Shown here: piece by piece, positions 36,329-44,366 of the stretch
Position numbering within the stretch: the stretch's first letter is position 1
Layout: every line of letters begins with the position of its first letter
DNA from: an uncultured Clostridia bacterium
GTDB lineage: Bacteria > Bacillota > Clostridia > UBA1381
DNA: 51,464 nt
NCBI GenBank assembly: GCA_944393255.1
Contig: CALXZP010000054.1
Span: 1 to 51,464, forward strand
Direction: 5' to 3'
The notes under the pieces: model-generated
Database searches by the model: none
What the model was told of the DNA's origin: nothing
Seen by the model: the letters and a program-made list of their open reading frames with translations, nothing else
Program-made: the position numbers and the translations under genes

Positions 36329-36505
36329 TTACTTCATTTTCTTTTCGTAATCTTCAACCATCTTCTTGACCATCTGGCCGCCTACAGTGCCGGCCTGCTT
36401 TGAAGTAAGGTCTCCGTTGTAATTCTGATTGAGGTCTACGCCCATTTCACGCGCAGCTTCCATTTTGAACTGCTCAAGAGCAGCCTTTGAAGATTTCTTA
36501 GCCAT
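36329..36505 (-). CDS. small acid-soluble spore protein, alpha/beta type
   Basis: Alpha/beta SASPs coat and protect spore DNA and are degraded at germination. The 58-residue protein has the family's LEQFKMEAAREMGV (germination-protease region) and GDLTSKQAGTVGGQMVKKMV (DNA-binding helix) motifs. The ATG at 36505 has AAGGAGG upstream; the longer frame upstream is not used. A forespore-specific promoter is expected, but I could not place one confidently. It is strong evidence that the organism forms spores. Confidence 0.95.
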   Translation of the reverse strand: MAKKSSKAALEQFKMEAAREMGVDLNQNYNGDLTSKQAGTVGGQMVKKMVEDYEKKMK

Positions 36506-36602
36506 TATAATTCTCCTCCTTATTTTTCGTGGGATCGTTTTCCCAACCATAGCTTTTGCAATTAAAGAGGATATATAACAGGTATATTACGGAAAATGCA
36601 TC

Positions 36603-38633
36603 TCAGTTCATAATTATCTCGTTTGAAAGCATTTCACCGCACTTTTTCATAAGCGGGGGATAGCGGTCAAGACCGGTATCGGTTATGAGCTTTGCCGCTT
36701 CCTGTGAAAGCTTAAGGATATTCCTGTCCTCAAACAGATTTGCGATCTTCATTTCGGGGAGTCCGTGCTGGCGTGTGCCGAAAAAGTCGCCCGGCCCGCG
36801 CAGCTTAAGATCCTGCTCGCTTATATAGAAGCCGTCGTTTGAGATACACATGGTATCCATACGCTTTTTTGTTATCTCGTTGCCGCCGTCCGTTATAAGG
36901 ATGCAGTGCGCCTGATCTCCGCCGCGTCCTACTCGTCCGCGCAGCTGGTGCAGCTGCGACAGCCCGAAGCGCTCTGCATTTTCGATCACCATTATATTTG
37001 AATTAGGCACGTTCACGCCTACCTCGATGACCGTAGTCGCGACCAGCAGCTGCAGCTTGCCGGAAACAAAGCCCTCCATTATCTCATCCTTGTCTTTTGC
37101 TTTCATTTTTCCGTGCATCAGCCCTGTTTTTATGTCGGGATATGCTTTGGCAAGCTTTTCGGCAAGCTCCTCAGCGTTTTCCAGATCGCTGTTTTCTGTT
37201 TCAGCCACGAGCGGACAGACGACATACGCCTGCATACCGCTCCGGATATTGTCTGCGACAAAGTTATAGACTCTTTTTCGCATATTTCCGTTAACGGAAT
37301 ATGTTTTAACAGGCTTGCGTCCGGGCGGCAGCTCGTCGATAATGGATATATCCAGATCGACGTACAGTATCAGCGCGAGCGTACGCGGTATAGGCGTAGC
37401 GGACATTATCAGCATGTGAGGATCCGTCCCCTTTGCGAGCAGCTTGGCTCTCTGTTCCACGCCGAACCGGTGCTGCTCGTCCGCAACTACGAAACCGAGC
37501 TTTGCAAATTCCACATTATCCTGAATAAGCGCGTGGGTGCCTATAACTATATCCGCTTCCCCTGAGGCGGCTGCCCCGAGCGCGGCGCGCTTCTCCTTTG
37601 CGCTCATGCTGCCCGTGAGCAGGATAACATTCATTCCGTAGTTTTTGAACATTTTTGACAGCGAATCGCAGTGCTGGCGGGCGAGTATCTCCGTCGGCGC
37701 CATCATAGCTGCCTGATATCCGTTCTTTACTGCCATAAAGATAGCGGCGGCAGCCACTGCCGTTTTACCGGAGCCGACGTCGCCCTGGACAAGCCTGTTC
37801 ATCTGTCTGCCCGAACGGCAGTCGCGGCAGATCTCGTTTATCGTTCTTTTCTGTGCGCCCGTAAGCTCGAACGGAAGCTCGTCGGTAAAGCCGCGTATAC
37901 ACTTTACATCCTCAAAGTAAATTCCGGAATTGGCCTTGTTTTTACCCTTACGTTCGTTCAGAGCCAGCTGCAGAATAAGAAGCTCCTCAAAAACGAACCG
38001 TTCGCGGGCGATGTTGTAGCTTTCAAAGTCAGCGGGAAAGTGGATGTTCTGCATCGCAAAATTGATCTCGGCGATCTTGTATCTGTTTCGTATCTCGTCC
38101 GGGATGTATTCATCAAGCCTGCCTGCCTCTTTCAGAGCCAGCTCCATAGCCGACTGCACGACCTTCTGAGAAAGTCCGCGCGGAAGCGGGTATATGGGAA
38201 TGATCCTGCCCATGAACCTTTCACTTCCGTATTTTTCATATACGGGCGCGGTTATCTGCAGTCTGCCCTGCTTTGATCTTGATATCTTTCCGAAAAAAAT
38301 ATATTTTTCACCTTCGCGGAAATTATTCTTTACATATTTATTATTATACCAAACGAGGTTTATCATGCCCGAATCGTCGAACACCTGCATGGATGAGATC
38401 AGCATGTTCCGCCGTACATACCGGTCTGCCGGCGCGTTGTATACCGAGGCGCATATGCATACTGTCTCGCCCTCGGCGCATTGCTCGATGGGCTTTATTT
38501 TTGACCTGTCCTCATATGAGCGCGGGAAAAGATAGAGCAGATCCCTGACGGTATAAAGACCTCTTGCCGCGAACTCCGCCGCGCGTTTTTCGCCGATGCC
38601 CTTTAGGTATCGGATCGGAGAATCAAGTCCCAT
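36603..38633 (-). CDS. recG: ATP-dependent DNA helicase RecG
   Basis: RecG remodels stalled replication forks and recombination intermediates. The 676-residue length fits. The N-terminal wedge domain begins YLKGIGEKRAAEFA. Walker A is GDVGSGKT near residue 290, the DEQH box is in VVADEQHRFGVEQR, and helicase motif VI reads GRVGRGGDQA. The C-terminal region around DFFGTRQHGLPE is typical. It starts five bases after the Asp23-family gene and is likely the last gene of the cca operon on this strand. Confidence 0.97.
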   Translation of the reverse strand: MGLDSPIRYLKGIGEKRAAEFAARGLYTVRDLLYLFPRSYEDRSKIKPIEQCAEGETVCICASVYNAPADRYVRRNMLISSMQVFDDSGMINLVWYNNKYVKNNFREGEKYIFFGKISRSKQGRLQITAPVYEKYGSERFMGRIIPIYPLPRGLSQKVVQSAMELALKEAGRLDEYIPDEIRNRYKIAEINFAMQNIHFPADFESYNIARERFVFEELLILQLALNERKGKNKANSGIYFEDVKCIRGFTDELPFELTGAQKRTINEICRDCRSGRQMNRLVQGDVGSGKTAVAAAAIFMAVKNGYQAAMMAPTEILARQHCDSLSKMFKNYGMNVILLTGSMSAKEKRAALGAAASGEADIVIGTHALIQDNVEFAKLGFVVADEQHRFGVEQRAKLLAKGTDPHMLIMSATPIPRTLALILYVDLDISIIDELPPGRKPVKTYSVNGNMRKRVYNFVADNIRSGMQAYVVCPLVAETENSDLENAEELAEKLAKAYPDIKTGLMHGKMKAKDKDEIMEGFVSGKLQLLVATTVIEVGVNVPNSNIMVIENAERFGLSQLHQLRGRVGRGGDQAHCILITDGGNEITKKRMDTMCISNDGFYISEQDLKLRGPGDFFGTRQHGLPEMKIANLFEDRNILKLSQEAAKLITDTGLDRYPPLMKKCGEMLSNEIIMN

Positions 38634-38638
38634 CTCTT

Positions 38639-38995
38639 TCAGATCCTTCCCTGCGTGTCTACGCCTTCTATGCGCACGGTCACCCGGTTTACCGGTATGC
38701 CCATGTTATCCTGAAGCTCGCTGCGCACTGCCGAAGAGATAGTCCTGCATACGTCTCCTGCGTTTATTCCGTAGCGGCATATAACATGTATTTCGATCAA
38801 TAATCCGTCCTCGGTCTTATTGAAATAAACTCCCTTTGTGCCGCCCGTGCTCAGAAATATACGCGTTATGTCTCCGTGCCTGCTCTTTTCTGCCATCCTT
38901 ACGATCCCGTCGGTATTTTTTGCTATATATTCGACTGTCTGCATGGCTGCTTTCTGTGAAACGGTTACCGTGCCGGGTATTTGTTCATGTTTCAT
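38639..38995 (-). CDS. Asp23/Gls24 family envelope stress protein (YloU-like)
   Basis: This 118-residue protein starts MKHEQIPGTVTVSQKA and contains YIAKNTDGIVRMAE and IEIHVICRYGINAGDVCRTISSAVRSELQ in pieces, matching Asp23/YloU proteins, small cytoplasmic or membrane-associated envelope-stress proteins. ATG 38995 with AAAGGAG upstream is preferred over an in-frame start 69 nt earlier. In Bacillus the yloU gene lies just before the dihydroxyacetone-kinase-like yloV and near recG; here yloV is absent and recG follows directly. Confidence 0.85.
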   Translation of the reverse strand: MKHEQIPGTVTVSQKAAMQTVEYIAKNTDGIVRMAEKSRHGDITRIFLSTGGTKGVYFNKTEDGLLIEIHVICRYGINAGDVCRTISSAVRSELQDNMGIPVNRVTVRIEGVDTQGRI

Positions 38996-39035
38996 AGCGT
39001 TCTCCTTTCGGTTTGCGGATAGGGAGCGACGGCTG

Positions 39036-40091
39036 TTATTTGCTGTCTGTGCCCGTGATATCAAATTTCCGCATTATTTCCTTGCGTTTTTCAACGGCAT
39101 ACTGTGTATAGTAGCGGTGTGTAACCTCGATATTTTTATGCCCCATAAGCTCCGCTACCATTTTTATATCGACTCCGTCCGCTATCATATTACATGCAAA
39201 GGTACGCCTCAGTGCGTGAGGGTGCATCTTGTCGGGATCGGTTATCCCTGCTGCCATGCAGTATGTTTTAAGATTTTTTTCTACGGACTGAGGACTGAGG
39301 CGTTTTCCGTTCCTGCTGATAAAAAGCGCGTCGCTGTCCTTCACATTCTCCATTTTAAGACGCTCGTCCATGTATTTGAGCATTTCATTCTCGACCTGCA
39401 GGGGCATAAATATCTCCTGCTGGCTCCCGCCCTTGCGCGTTACGATAAACGATGAGGACTCGAAATCAACATCGTTTACGTTGAGGTTCACAAGCTCGCT
39501 GACACGGCAGCCGGTCCCCAGATACGCCGTAAAAAGAGCTATGTCGCGCTGCTTTCTGTTCAGATATGACGCGCGGCTGCGTCCGGTGAAATAATTTTCG
39601 CCCTCATAGAGAACATCAATAAGGTTCACCGTGTCCTGGGTAGTAAGAGGACGCTTCATCTTCTGGTGCAGCTTTTTAAAATCAAGCTTGTCCGTTATAT
39701 TATGGTCTATATAATCGTTTTTATAAAGATAAAGATACAGCCCGCGTATGCCGGAAAGCTTCCTGTTGATGCCGAACTCTCCGTTGCGACGCGTTCTTTT
39801 TATTTTTTTCCCGGCTGCGGTCACATATTCGCTTTCATATTCGCGCAGATATGCTTTAAAGCCGTTAAGGTCGCGCAGGGTGACTTCGCCGAGCTGCTCC
39901 GGCGTGAAATCCTCTATGGACTCAACGTCACGGAACCTGAATCTGCGCAGGTATTCGAGGAATGTTTTTATATCAAGACTGTATCCTATTTGAGTATTGA
40001 CACTTTCTCCGTTATAGGCGACTTCTATATAGTCAAAAACAAAGTCGGGAAGTCTTGTCAGTATTTTTGTAAGATCTATATATTTGCTCAT
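39036..40091 (-). CDS. tyrosine recombinase, Xer-like
   Basis: The 351-residue protein has an N-terminal SAM-like core-binding domain (about residues 15-140) and a catalytic domain with Arg in GTGCRVSELVNL, Lys in TRKGG, HPHALRRTFA (His-x-x-Arg), GHKN, and the nucleophile in HRYYTQY. It is longer than XerC/XerD (about 300). Its length and long first helices recall the single recombinase XerS of streptococci. No phage or plasmid genes are near, and it overlaps cca by four bases (ATGA), so it is probably chromosomal and may resolve chromosome dimers. That role is inference. Confidence 0.85.
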   Translation of the reverse strand: MSKYIDLTKILTRLPDFVFDYIEVAYNGESVNTQIGYSLDIKTFLEYLRRFRFRDVESIEDFTPEQLGEVTLRDLNGFKAYLREYESEYVTAAGKKIKRTRRNGEFGINRKLSGIRGLYLYLYKNDYIDHNITDKLDFKKLHQKMKRPLTTQDTVNLIDVLYEGENYFTGRSRASYLNRKQRDIALFTAYLGTGCRVSELVNLNVNDVDFESSSFIVTRKGGSQQEIFMPLQVENEMLKYMDERLKMENVKDSDALFISRNGKRLSPQSVEKNLKTYCMAAGITDPDKMHPHALRRTFACNMIADGVDIKMVAELMGHKNIEVTHRYYTQYAVEKRKEIMRKFDITGTDSK

Positions 40092-41431
40092 TTAAACCTT
40101 TTCCTTTTCATTTCGGCGGCTCTGCGTATAAGGCGGCTGCGCGTGTTCAGCTCCGGATCGATTATCACCTCGTCAAGCAGGGATTTGAGCGTATCGCCTA
40201 TCTCGCGTCCCTGCTTGTATCCGGCCTTCATCAGATCCGAGCCGTTGACAACAAGATCCGATATCCTGTAGGGCTGGTTTGATGCTATGACCTGCCTGTA
40301 TATGGACATGGCGCTGTTTATTCGTTTGAGTTTTTCCGGATAGTGTTTCGGGTTTTTTGCGAGATTGTCCGCTTTCTGGAGCAGCATAAGCTTCTCGAAC
40401 AGCTCATCGCCTGTTTTGGACATCATGCGCTTGACTGCGGCAAAGGAGGGCTCGACCCTGTAATCGTGGTTTTCGACCAGCAGCGCGATATCTTTTATAG
40501 ACGCTGTGTCCATATGCAGCCTGTGCAGGACGTCTGCGGCGATCCTGCGGCTTTCGCGGTGATGACCGTAAAAATGGATTATACCGTTTGCGTCTGTTGA
40601 GGGACAGCAGGGCTTTCCCGTATCGTGCAGCAGTGCCGCCCAGCGAAGTATCAGGTCGGGCGGCGTGTTTTTCACCGTTTGCATTATATGCTCGCCGACG
40701 TCGTATATGTGGTACTTATTGCGCTGAGGCTCGCCGAAGCATTTGTCGAGCTGAGGGATGATGAATTTCAGCAGTCCCAGCCGGTGCAGATCGCGGATAA
40801 AGTCCGGATGCTCCGAGAGCAGTATCTTGTTAAGCTCCTCAAGAATGCGCTCCTTGCTGACCTTTTTTATAAGCACGGCGTATTTTTTTATTGCGCGCTC
40901 CGTTTCGGCTTCGATATCAAAGCCCAACACCGCGCGGAACCGTACTGCACGCAGCATTCTGAGTGCGTCCTCCGTAAAGCGTTTCTCCGGCTCTCCTACG
41001 CACCGTATGATGCGTTTGTCTATATCTTCACGGCCTCCGCACAGATCAAGTATGCCTGTTTCAGGGCTGTACATCATCGCATTGATGGTAAAATCGCGGC
41101 GCATGCAGTCCTCGCGCACGTCTGTAACAAATTCGACGCTTTCGGGACGGCGGCCGTCGCAGTATTTGCCGTCGCGGCGGAAAACAGTCACCTCATAGCC
41201 GGTCTTGTTGCAGACCACGGTAACTGTTCCGTGCTTGATCCCGGTGTCGATCGTGCGGCTGAACAGGCGTTTTATAACTTCCGGCGGAGCGCTTGTAGCT
41301 ATGTCGTAATCATGCGGAGTTCTTCCCATAAGGGTATCGCGTACCGCGCCGCCTGCTATGTATGCTTCATATCCGGCTTTATTGATTTTTTCTATTATGG
41401 ATAAAGCCCCTTTGTCCGCGTTAAACTGCAT
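40088..41431 (-). CDS. cca: CCA tRNA nucleotidyltransferase with HD domain
   Basis: This enzyme adds or repairs the 3' CCA end of tRNAs. The 447-residue protein has GGAVRDTLMGRTPHDYDIATSA (nucleotidyltransferase motif with the two Asp) in pieces, the RRDFTINAM motif, an EDALRMLRAVRF segment, and an HD domain with WAALLHDTGKP near residue 250. ATG 41431 with GGCGGTGAG upstream is used; the frame runs upstream to 41482 without a better start. It heads the operon cca-recombinase-Asp23-recG and shares ATGA with the recombinase. Confidence 0.92.
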   Translation of the reverse strand: MQFNADKGALSIIEKINKAGYEAYIAGGAVRDTLMGRTPHDYDIATSAPPEVIKRLFSRTIDTGIKHGTVTVVCNKTGYEVTVFRRDGKYCDGRRPESVEFVTDVREDCMRRDFTINAMMYSPETGILDLCGGREDIDKRIIRCVGEPEKRFTEDALRMLRAVRFRAVLGFDIEAETERAIKKYAVLIKKVSKERILEELNKILLSEHPDFIRDLHRLGLLKFIIPQLDKCFGEPQRNKYHIYDVGEHIMQTVKNTPPDLILRWAALLHDTGKPCCPSTDANGIIHFYGHHRESRRIAADVLHRLHMDTASIKDIALLVENHDYRVEPSFAAVKRMMSKTGDELFEKLMLLQKADNLAKNPKHYPEKLKRINSAMSIYRQVIASNQPYRISDLVVNGSDLMKAGYKQGREIGDTLKSLLDEVIIDPELNTRSRLIRRAAEMKRKRFK

Positions 41432-41472
41432 TGTTCTCACCGCCTCTGTTTCCCGTTTGTAGTATATACATA

Positions 41473-41501
41473 ATTTTATCACAAAACAGGTCTAAGGTCA
41501 A
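41473..41501 (-). promoter_or_regulatory. promoter of the cca-recombinase-Asp23-recG operon
   Basis: On the minus strand TTGACC (41501-41496) and TAAAAT (41478-41473) are 17 nt apart, about 40 nt upstream of the cca start. Confidence 0.75.
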
Positions 41502-41576
41502 TATAAACACAGGAGATTATATCAAATAGACCGGGAATAAAATGCAGATCAGACCGCAGCTTTTTTCTTATCAATA

Positions 41577-41605
41577 TTGACTTTTTGCGGTTTTTGTTGT
41601 ATTAT
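41577..41605 (+). promoter_or_regulatory. promoter of the [FeFe] hydrogenase gene
   Basis: TTGACT (41577-41582) and TATTAT (41600-41605) are 17 nt apart. The 100-nt leader carries a CGGCGCA/TGCGCCG hairpin. Confidence 0.8.
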
Positions 41606-41709
41606 ATTTATAGGGAAATATGGGGAAACACATACCGGACGGCGCAGAGAGCCTGATGTGCGCCGCGCGGGGCGGTGTTTCATAAAACGACTGTAAGGGG
41701 AATTGAACT

Positions 41710-43197
41710 ATGAAACGAGACGATATCAGATTTGAGCTTAAGCACGAGGTGCTTAAGGAGGTTGCGGAGAACGAGTTCAACGGAACATTGGGACGTGAAG
41801 AGATCGACAGGATCCCGTTCAATATTATTCCGGGCATAACTCCGCGTTTTCGGTGCTGTGTGTATAAGGAGCGCGAGATCATCCGTCAGCGCGTCAGGCT
41901 CGCGATGGGCGAACCGCCGATACCTAAGCACAATGTTGAAAACCTGGAAGTAAACACGCATGTTGTTCAGGTCATACCGGCGGCTTGCGAGGGCTGCCCC
42001 ATAAACAGGTTTCAGGTGACGGAGAACTGCCAGAACTGTATGCAGAAGGCATGTCAGAAAGCGTGCGCCTTCGGCGCGATAAGCATAACGCCTAAGGGTG
42101 CGTATATCGATCAGTCCAAATGCCGCGAATGCGGAAAATGTGCGGAGGCGTGTCCGTATCATGCTATCGCGGATCTTATGCGTCCGTGCAAGCGAAGCTG
42201 CGAGGTGAACGCTATATCTATCGGAGGAGACAGGATCGCGGCGATAGACAACAAGAAGTGCATCGCCTGCGGACACTGCGCCGTAGCGTGCCCGTTCGGC
42301 GCGATATCGGATATTTCGCATATAACTCATGTTATAAAGGAAATAAAGAACCCCGACCGTGTAACGGTTGCTATACCCGCGCCTGCCGCGGAGGGACAGT
42401 TCGGTCCCACCGTTACGGTAGGAAGGTTAAAGACGGCGCTCAAAAAGCTGGGCTTCGATCATGTTTACGAAGTAGCTCTCGGCGGCGATCTTGTATCGAT
42501 GAACGAGGCTAAGGAGCTTATAGAAAAGAAGAGCGAGGGCAAAAAGATGACGACGTCATGCTGCCCGGCGTTTGTAAACCTTATAAAGAAGCACTATCCG
42601 GCTTTGATGGAGTATGTGTCCACTACCGTATCGCCTATGCAGGCTAACGTGAGATATATCCAGGAGAAGCATCCCGGAGCATACATAGTATTCATAGGTC
42701 CGTGTATAGCAAAGAAATATGAGGCTGAGATGATGGAGGCGCCCGATGCTGTAATGACGTTCGAGGAGCTTAACGCGGTGTTTGACGCAAGACGGATAGA
42801 TCCCTCGGAGTGCGATGAGGAAATAGTTCCGGACGCTACTTCGTACGGACGGCGTTTCTCCGCATCCGGCGGAGTTGCGCAGTCGGTGATAAAGGCGGCG
42901 AAGGAGAACGGCTGTATGGATGTAACGGCAAAGCCGTGCTCCGGCGTTAAGGAATGTAAGGTAGCGCTTGCGATGCTCAAGGTTGGCAAGCTGCCTGAGG
43001 ATATCATCGAGGGTATGGCATGCGAGGGCGGATGTATCGCCGGCCCGGGCTCGATAGGAGCGCTCCCTCAGCTCAAGGCGGCGCGTCTTAAGAAGATAAA
43101 AGGAAAGGACGAAGATTGCATTACGGATATGCTCACACATATGAACGCGAACAATGTCGATATGGTGAGGAAGAGCTTCGATATGCCTGAGAAATAA
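41710..43197 (+). CDS. [FeFe] hydrogenase, group B-like
   Basis: This 495-residue protein fits a monomeric [FeFe] hydrogenase that produces or consumes H2. Two ferredoxin-type Cys4 sets are seen: C138/141/144/148 and C184/187/190/194. The H-cluster motifs follow: TSCCPAF (Cys284, Cys285), IGPCIAKKYE (Cys332) and ACEGGCIAGPG (Cys438, Cys442). Extra cysteines at 107, 110, 115 and 119 plus 160 and 164 suggest further iron-sulphur sites. The order and lengths match the group B clade of anaerobic gut bacteria. The physiological electron partner is unknown; maturases HydE, HydF and HydG are not in the window. GTAAGGGGA precedes the ATG. Confidence 0.9.
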   Translation: MKRDDIRFELKHEVLKEVAENEFNGTLGREEIDRIPFNIIPGITPRFRCCVYKEREIIRQRVRLAMGEPPIPKHNVENLEVNTHVVQVIPAACEGCPINRFQVTENCQNCMQKACQKACAFGAISITPKGAYIDQSKCRECGKCAEACPYHAIADLMRPCKRSCEVNAISIGGDRIAAIDNKKCIACGHCAVACPFGAISDISHITHVIKEIKNPDRVTVAIPAPAAEGQFGPTVTVGRLKTALKKLGFDHVYEVALGGDLVSMNEAKELIEKKSEGKKMTTSCCPAFVNLIKKHYPALMEYVSTTVSPMQANVRYIQEKHPGAYIVFIGPCIAKKYEAEMMEAPDAVMTFEELNAVFDARRIDPSECDEEIVPDATSYGRRFSASGGVAQSVIKAAKENGCMDVTAKPCSGVKECKVALAMLKVGKLPEDIIEGMACEGGCIAGPGSIGALPQLKAARLKKIKGKDEDCITDMLTHMNANNVDMVRKSFDMPEK

Positions 43198-43214
43198 TAA
43201 GATCACTTTTGAGG

Positions 43215-43255
43215 TCTGCGGCGCACAGATATCCGGCTGTGCGCCGCAGATTTTT
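43215..43255 (+). terminator. terminator after the [FeFe] hydrogenase gene
   Basis: TCTGCGGCGCACAG (43215-43228) pairs perfectly with CTGTGCGCCGCAGA (43237-43250), followed by TTTTT. Confidence 0.95.
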
Positions 43256-43296
43256 AATTTGACGGATCTATGAACAAGCGGCGTATCGAAATGAGA

Positions 43297-43325
43297 TTGA
43301 CATAAATAAATGTATTTGTTATAAT
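43297..43325 (+). promoter_or_regulatory. promoter of the exonuclease-addB-addA operon
   Basis: This is a full-consensus sigma-A promoter: TTGACA (43297-43302), 17 nt, TATAAT (43320-43325). A GCCGTCCG/CGGACGGC hairpin lies in the leader (about 43344-43375). Confidence 0.9.
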
Positions 43326-43415
43326 TATTATAATATAGGCAAAGCCGTCCGTATGCCTTTTAGGAGCCGGACGGCTCGGGGGATTTATTGAACGGGAAAG
43401 GTGCTGACTGTAAGT

Positions 43416-44333
43416 ATGGATTATATTGTGCTTGATATGGAATGGAACGACACATCGCCGAAGTCCAAAAATGACAAAGGGATCATGCTGAACCATGAGA
43501 TCATTCAGATGGGCGCTGCAAAAATGGATCCAAGGCTTAAAATAACCGATACGTTCAAAGCGAATATAAAGCCCCGTGTGTATGAAAAAATAAGGGAGGA
43601 CGTCACGGAGCTGACGGGTATAACCGCCGGATCGCTCAGCGGCGGACGCAGGGTATACGATGTAATGGATGAGTTCAGGGAATGGTGCGGCGATGACTAC
43701 ATATTCCTGACATGGGGCTCGGAGGATATACCCGTTCTGAAGAACAATCTTGATTATTTCGGCATAGACAGCAGCTGGCTCGCGTTTTACTTCAACGCGC
43801 AGGCTATGTTCAATATGCAGACTGAAAACAAGGGACGCGCGTTCAGCCTTGAATACGCCATGGAGTTCTGCGGCATAAAAGAGGAGCGCAAAATGCACGA
43901 CGCTCTGAACGACGCCGTATGTACCGCAAAGGTGTGTGCGAAATTTGATATAGAGGAAAGCATCGCACGCTGTGATGAGTACAGCGGAACGGAGTTCGGG
44001 AAGCTGGACGTGCCGATGAATATGCGCCGCGAGATAAGCTTTGGCTTCGGTTCCATGCGTGAGGCGCTGGACCGCGGATTTGCCGTTCCGGTCTGTCCGG
44101 AATGCGGAGCGGAGATAGAGGATGTTATCTGGTACAGGGTCAGCGGCGAAAAGGTGATCGCCGACGGCTATTGTCCGAAGCATAGCGACTATGCCGTTGT
44201 CATAACGCACAGAAAGCTGTCCGCCGCCAATTCGGAAACGGTGAAGAGCACGTATACGATAGACAGGATAAACGAGGCGTACTTCAACTTTGTCGAAGAC
44301 CGCGCCGAGGTGATAAGCAGAGAGGAAATATAG
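43416..44333 (+). CDS. DEDDh-type 3'-5' exonuclease with C-terminal zinc motif
   Basis: The 305-residue protein starts MDYIVLDMEW, giving the DxE motif (Asp7, Glu9) of the RNase T/DNA polymerase III epsilon family. The active site is completed by an Asp in YDVMDEF and the MHDALNDAV motif (His and Asp). A C-terminal CPECG and CPKH pair suggests a zinc-binding module of about 100 residues. ATG 43416 is chosen over a GTG at 43401 because it fits family N-termini. It is the first gene of an operon with addB (33 nt gap) and addA. A role with AddAB in processing DNA ends is inference. Confidence 0.85.
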   Translation: MDYIVLDMEWNDTSPKSKNDKGIMLNHEIIQMGAAKMDPRLKITDTFKANIKPRVYEKIREDVTELTGITAGSLSGGRRVYDVMDEFREWCGDDYIFLTWGSEDIPVLKNNLDYFGIDSSWLAFYFNAQAMFNMQTENKGRAFSLEYAMEFCGIKEERKMHDALNDAVCTAKVCAKFDIEESIARCDEYSGTEFGKLDVPMNMRREISFGFGSMREALDRGFAVPVCPECGAEIEDVIWYRVSGEKVIADGYCPKHSDYAVVITHRKLSAANSETVKSTYTIDRINEAYFNFVEDRAEVISREEI

Positions 44334-44366
44334 CTGCGGGCTGAGCCCGAAAAACGGAGGTAGGAT

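Noticed and set aside
36506..36550. N-terminal extension of the SASP
   Set aside because: The AAGGAGG site lies between this extension and the ATG at 36505, and SASPs begin near this point.
39036..40091. tyrosine recombinase as evidence of a prophage or integrative element
   Set aside because: No phage, conjugation or att-like repeats are nearby; it is embedded in a housekeeping operon with cca and recG.
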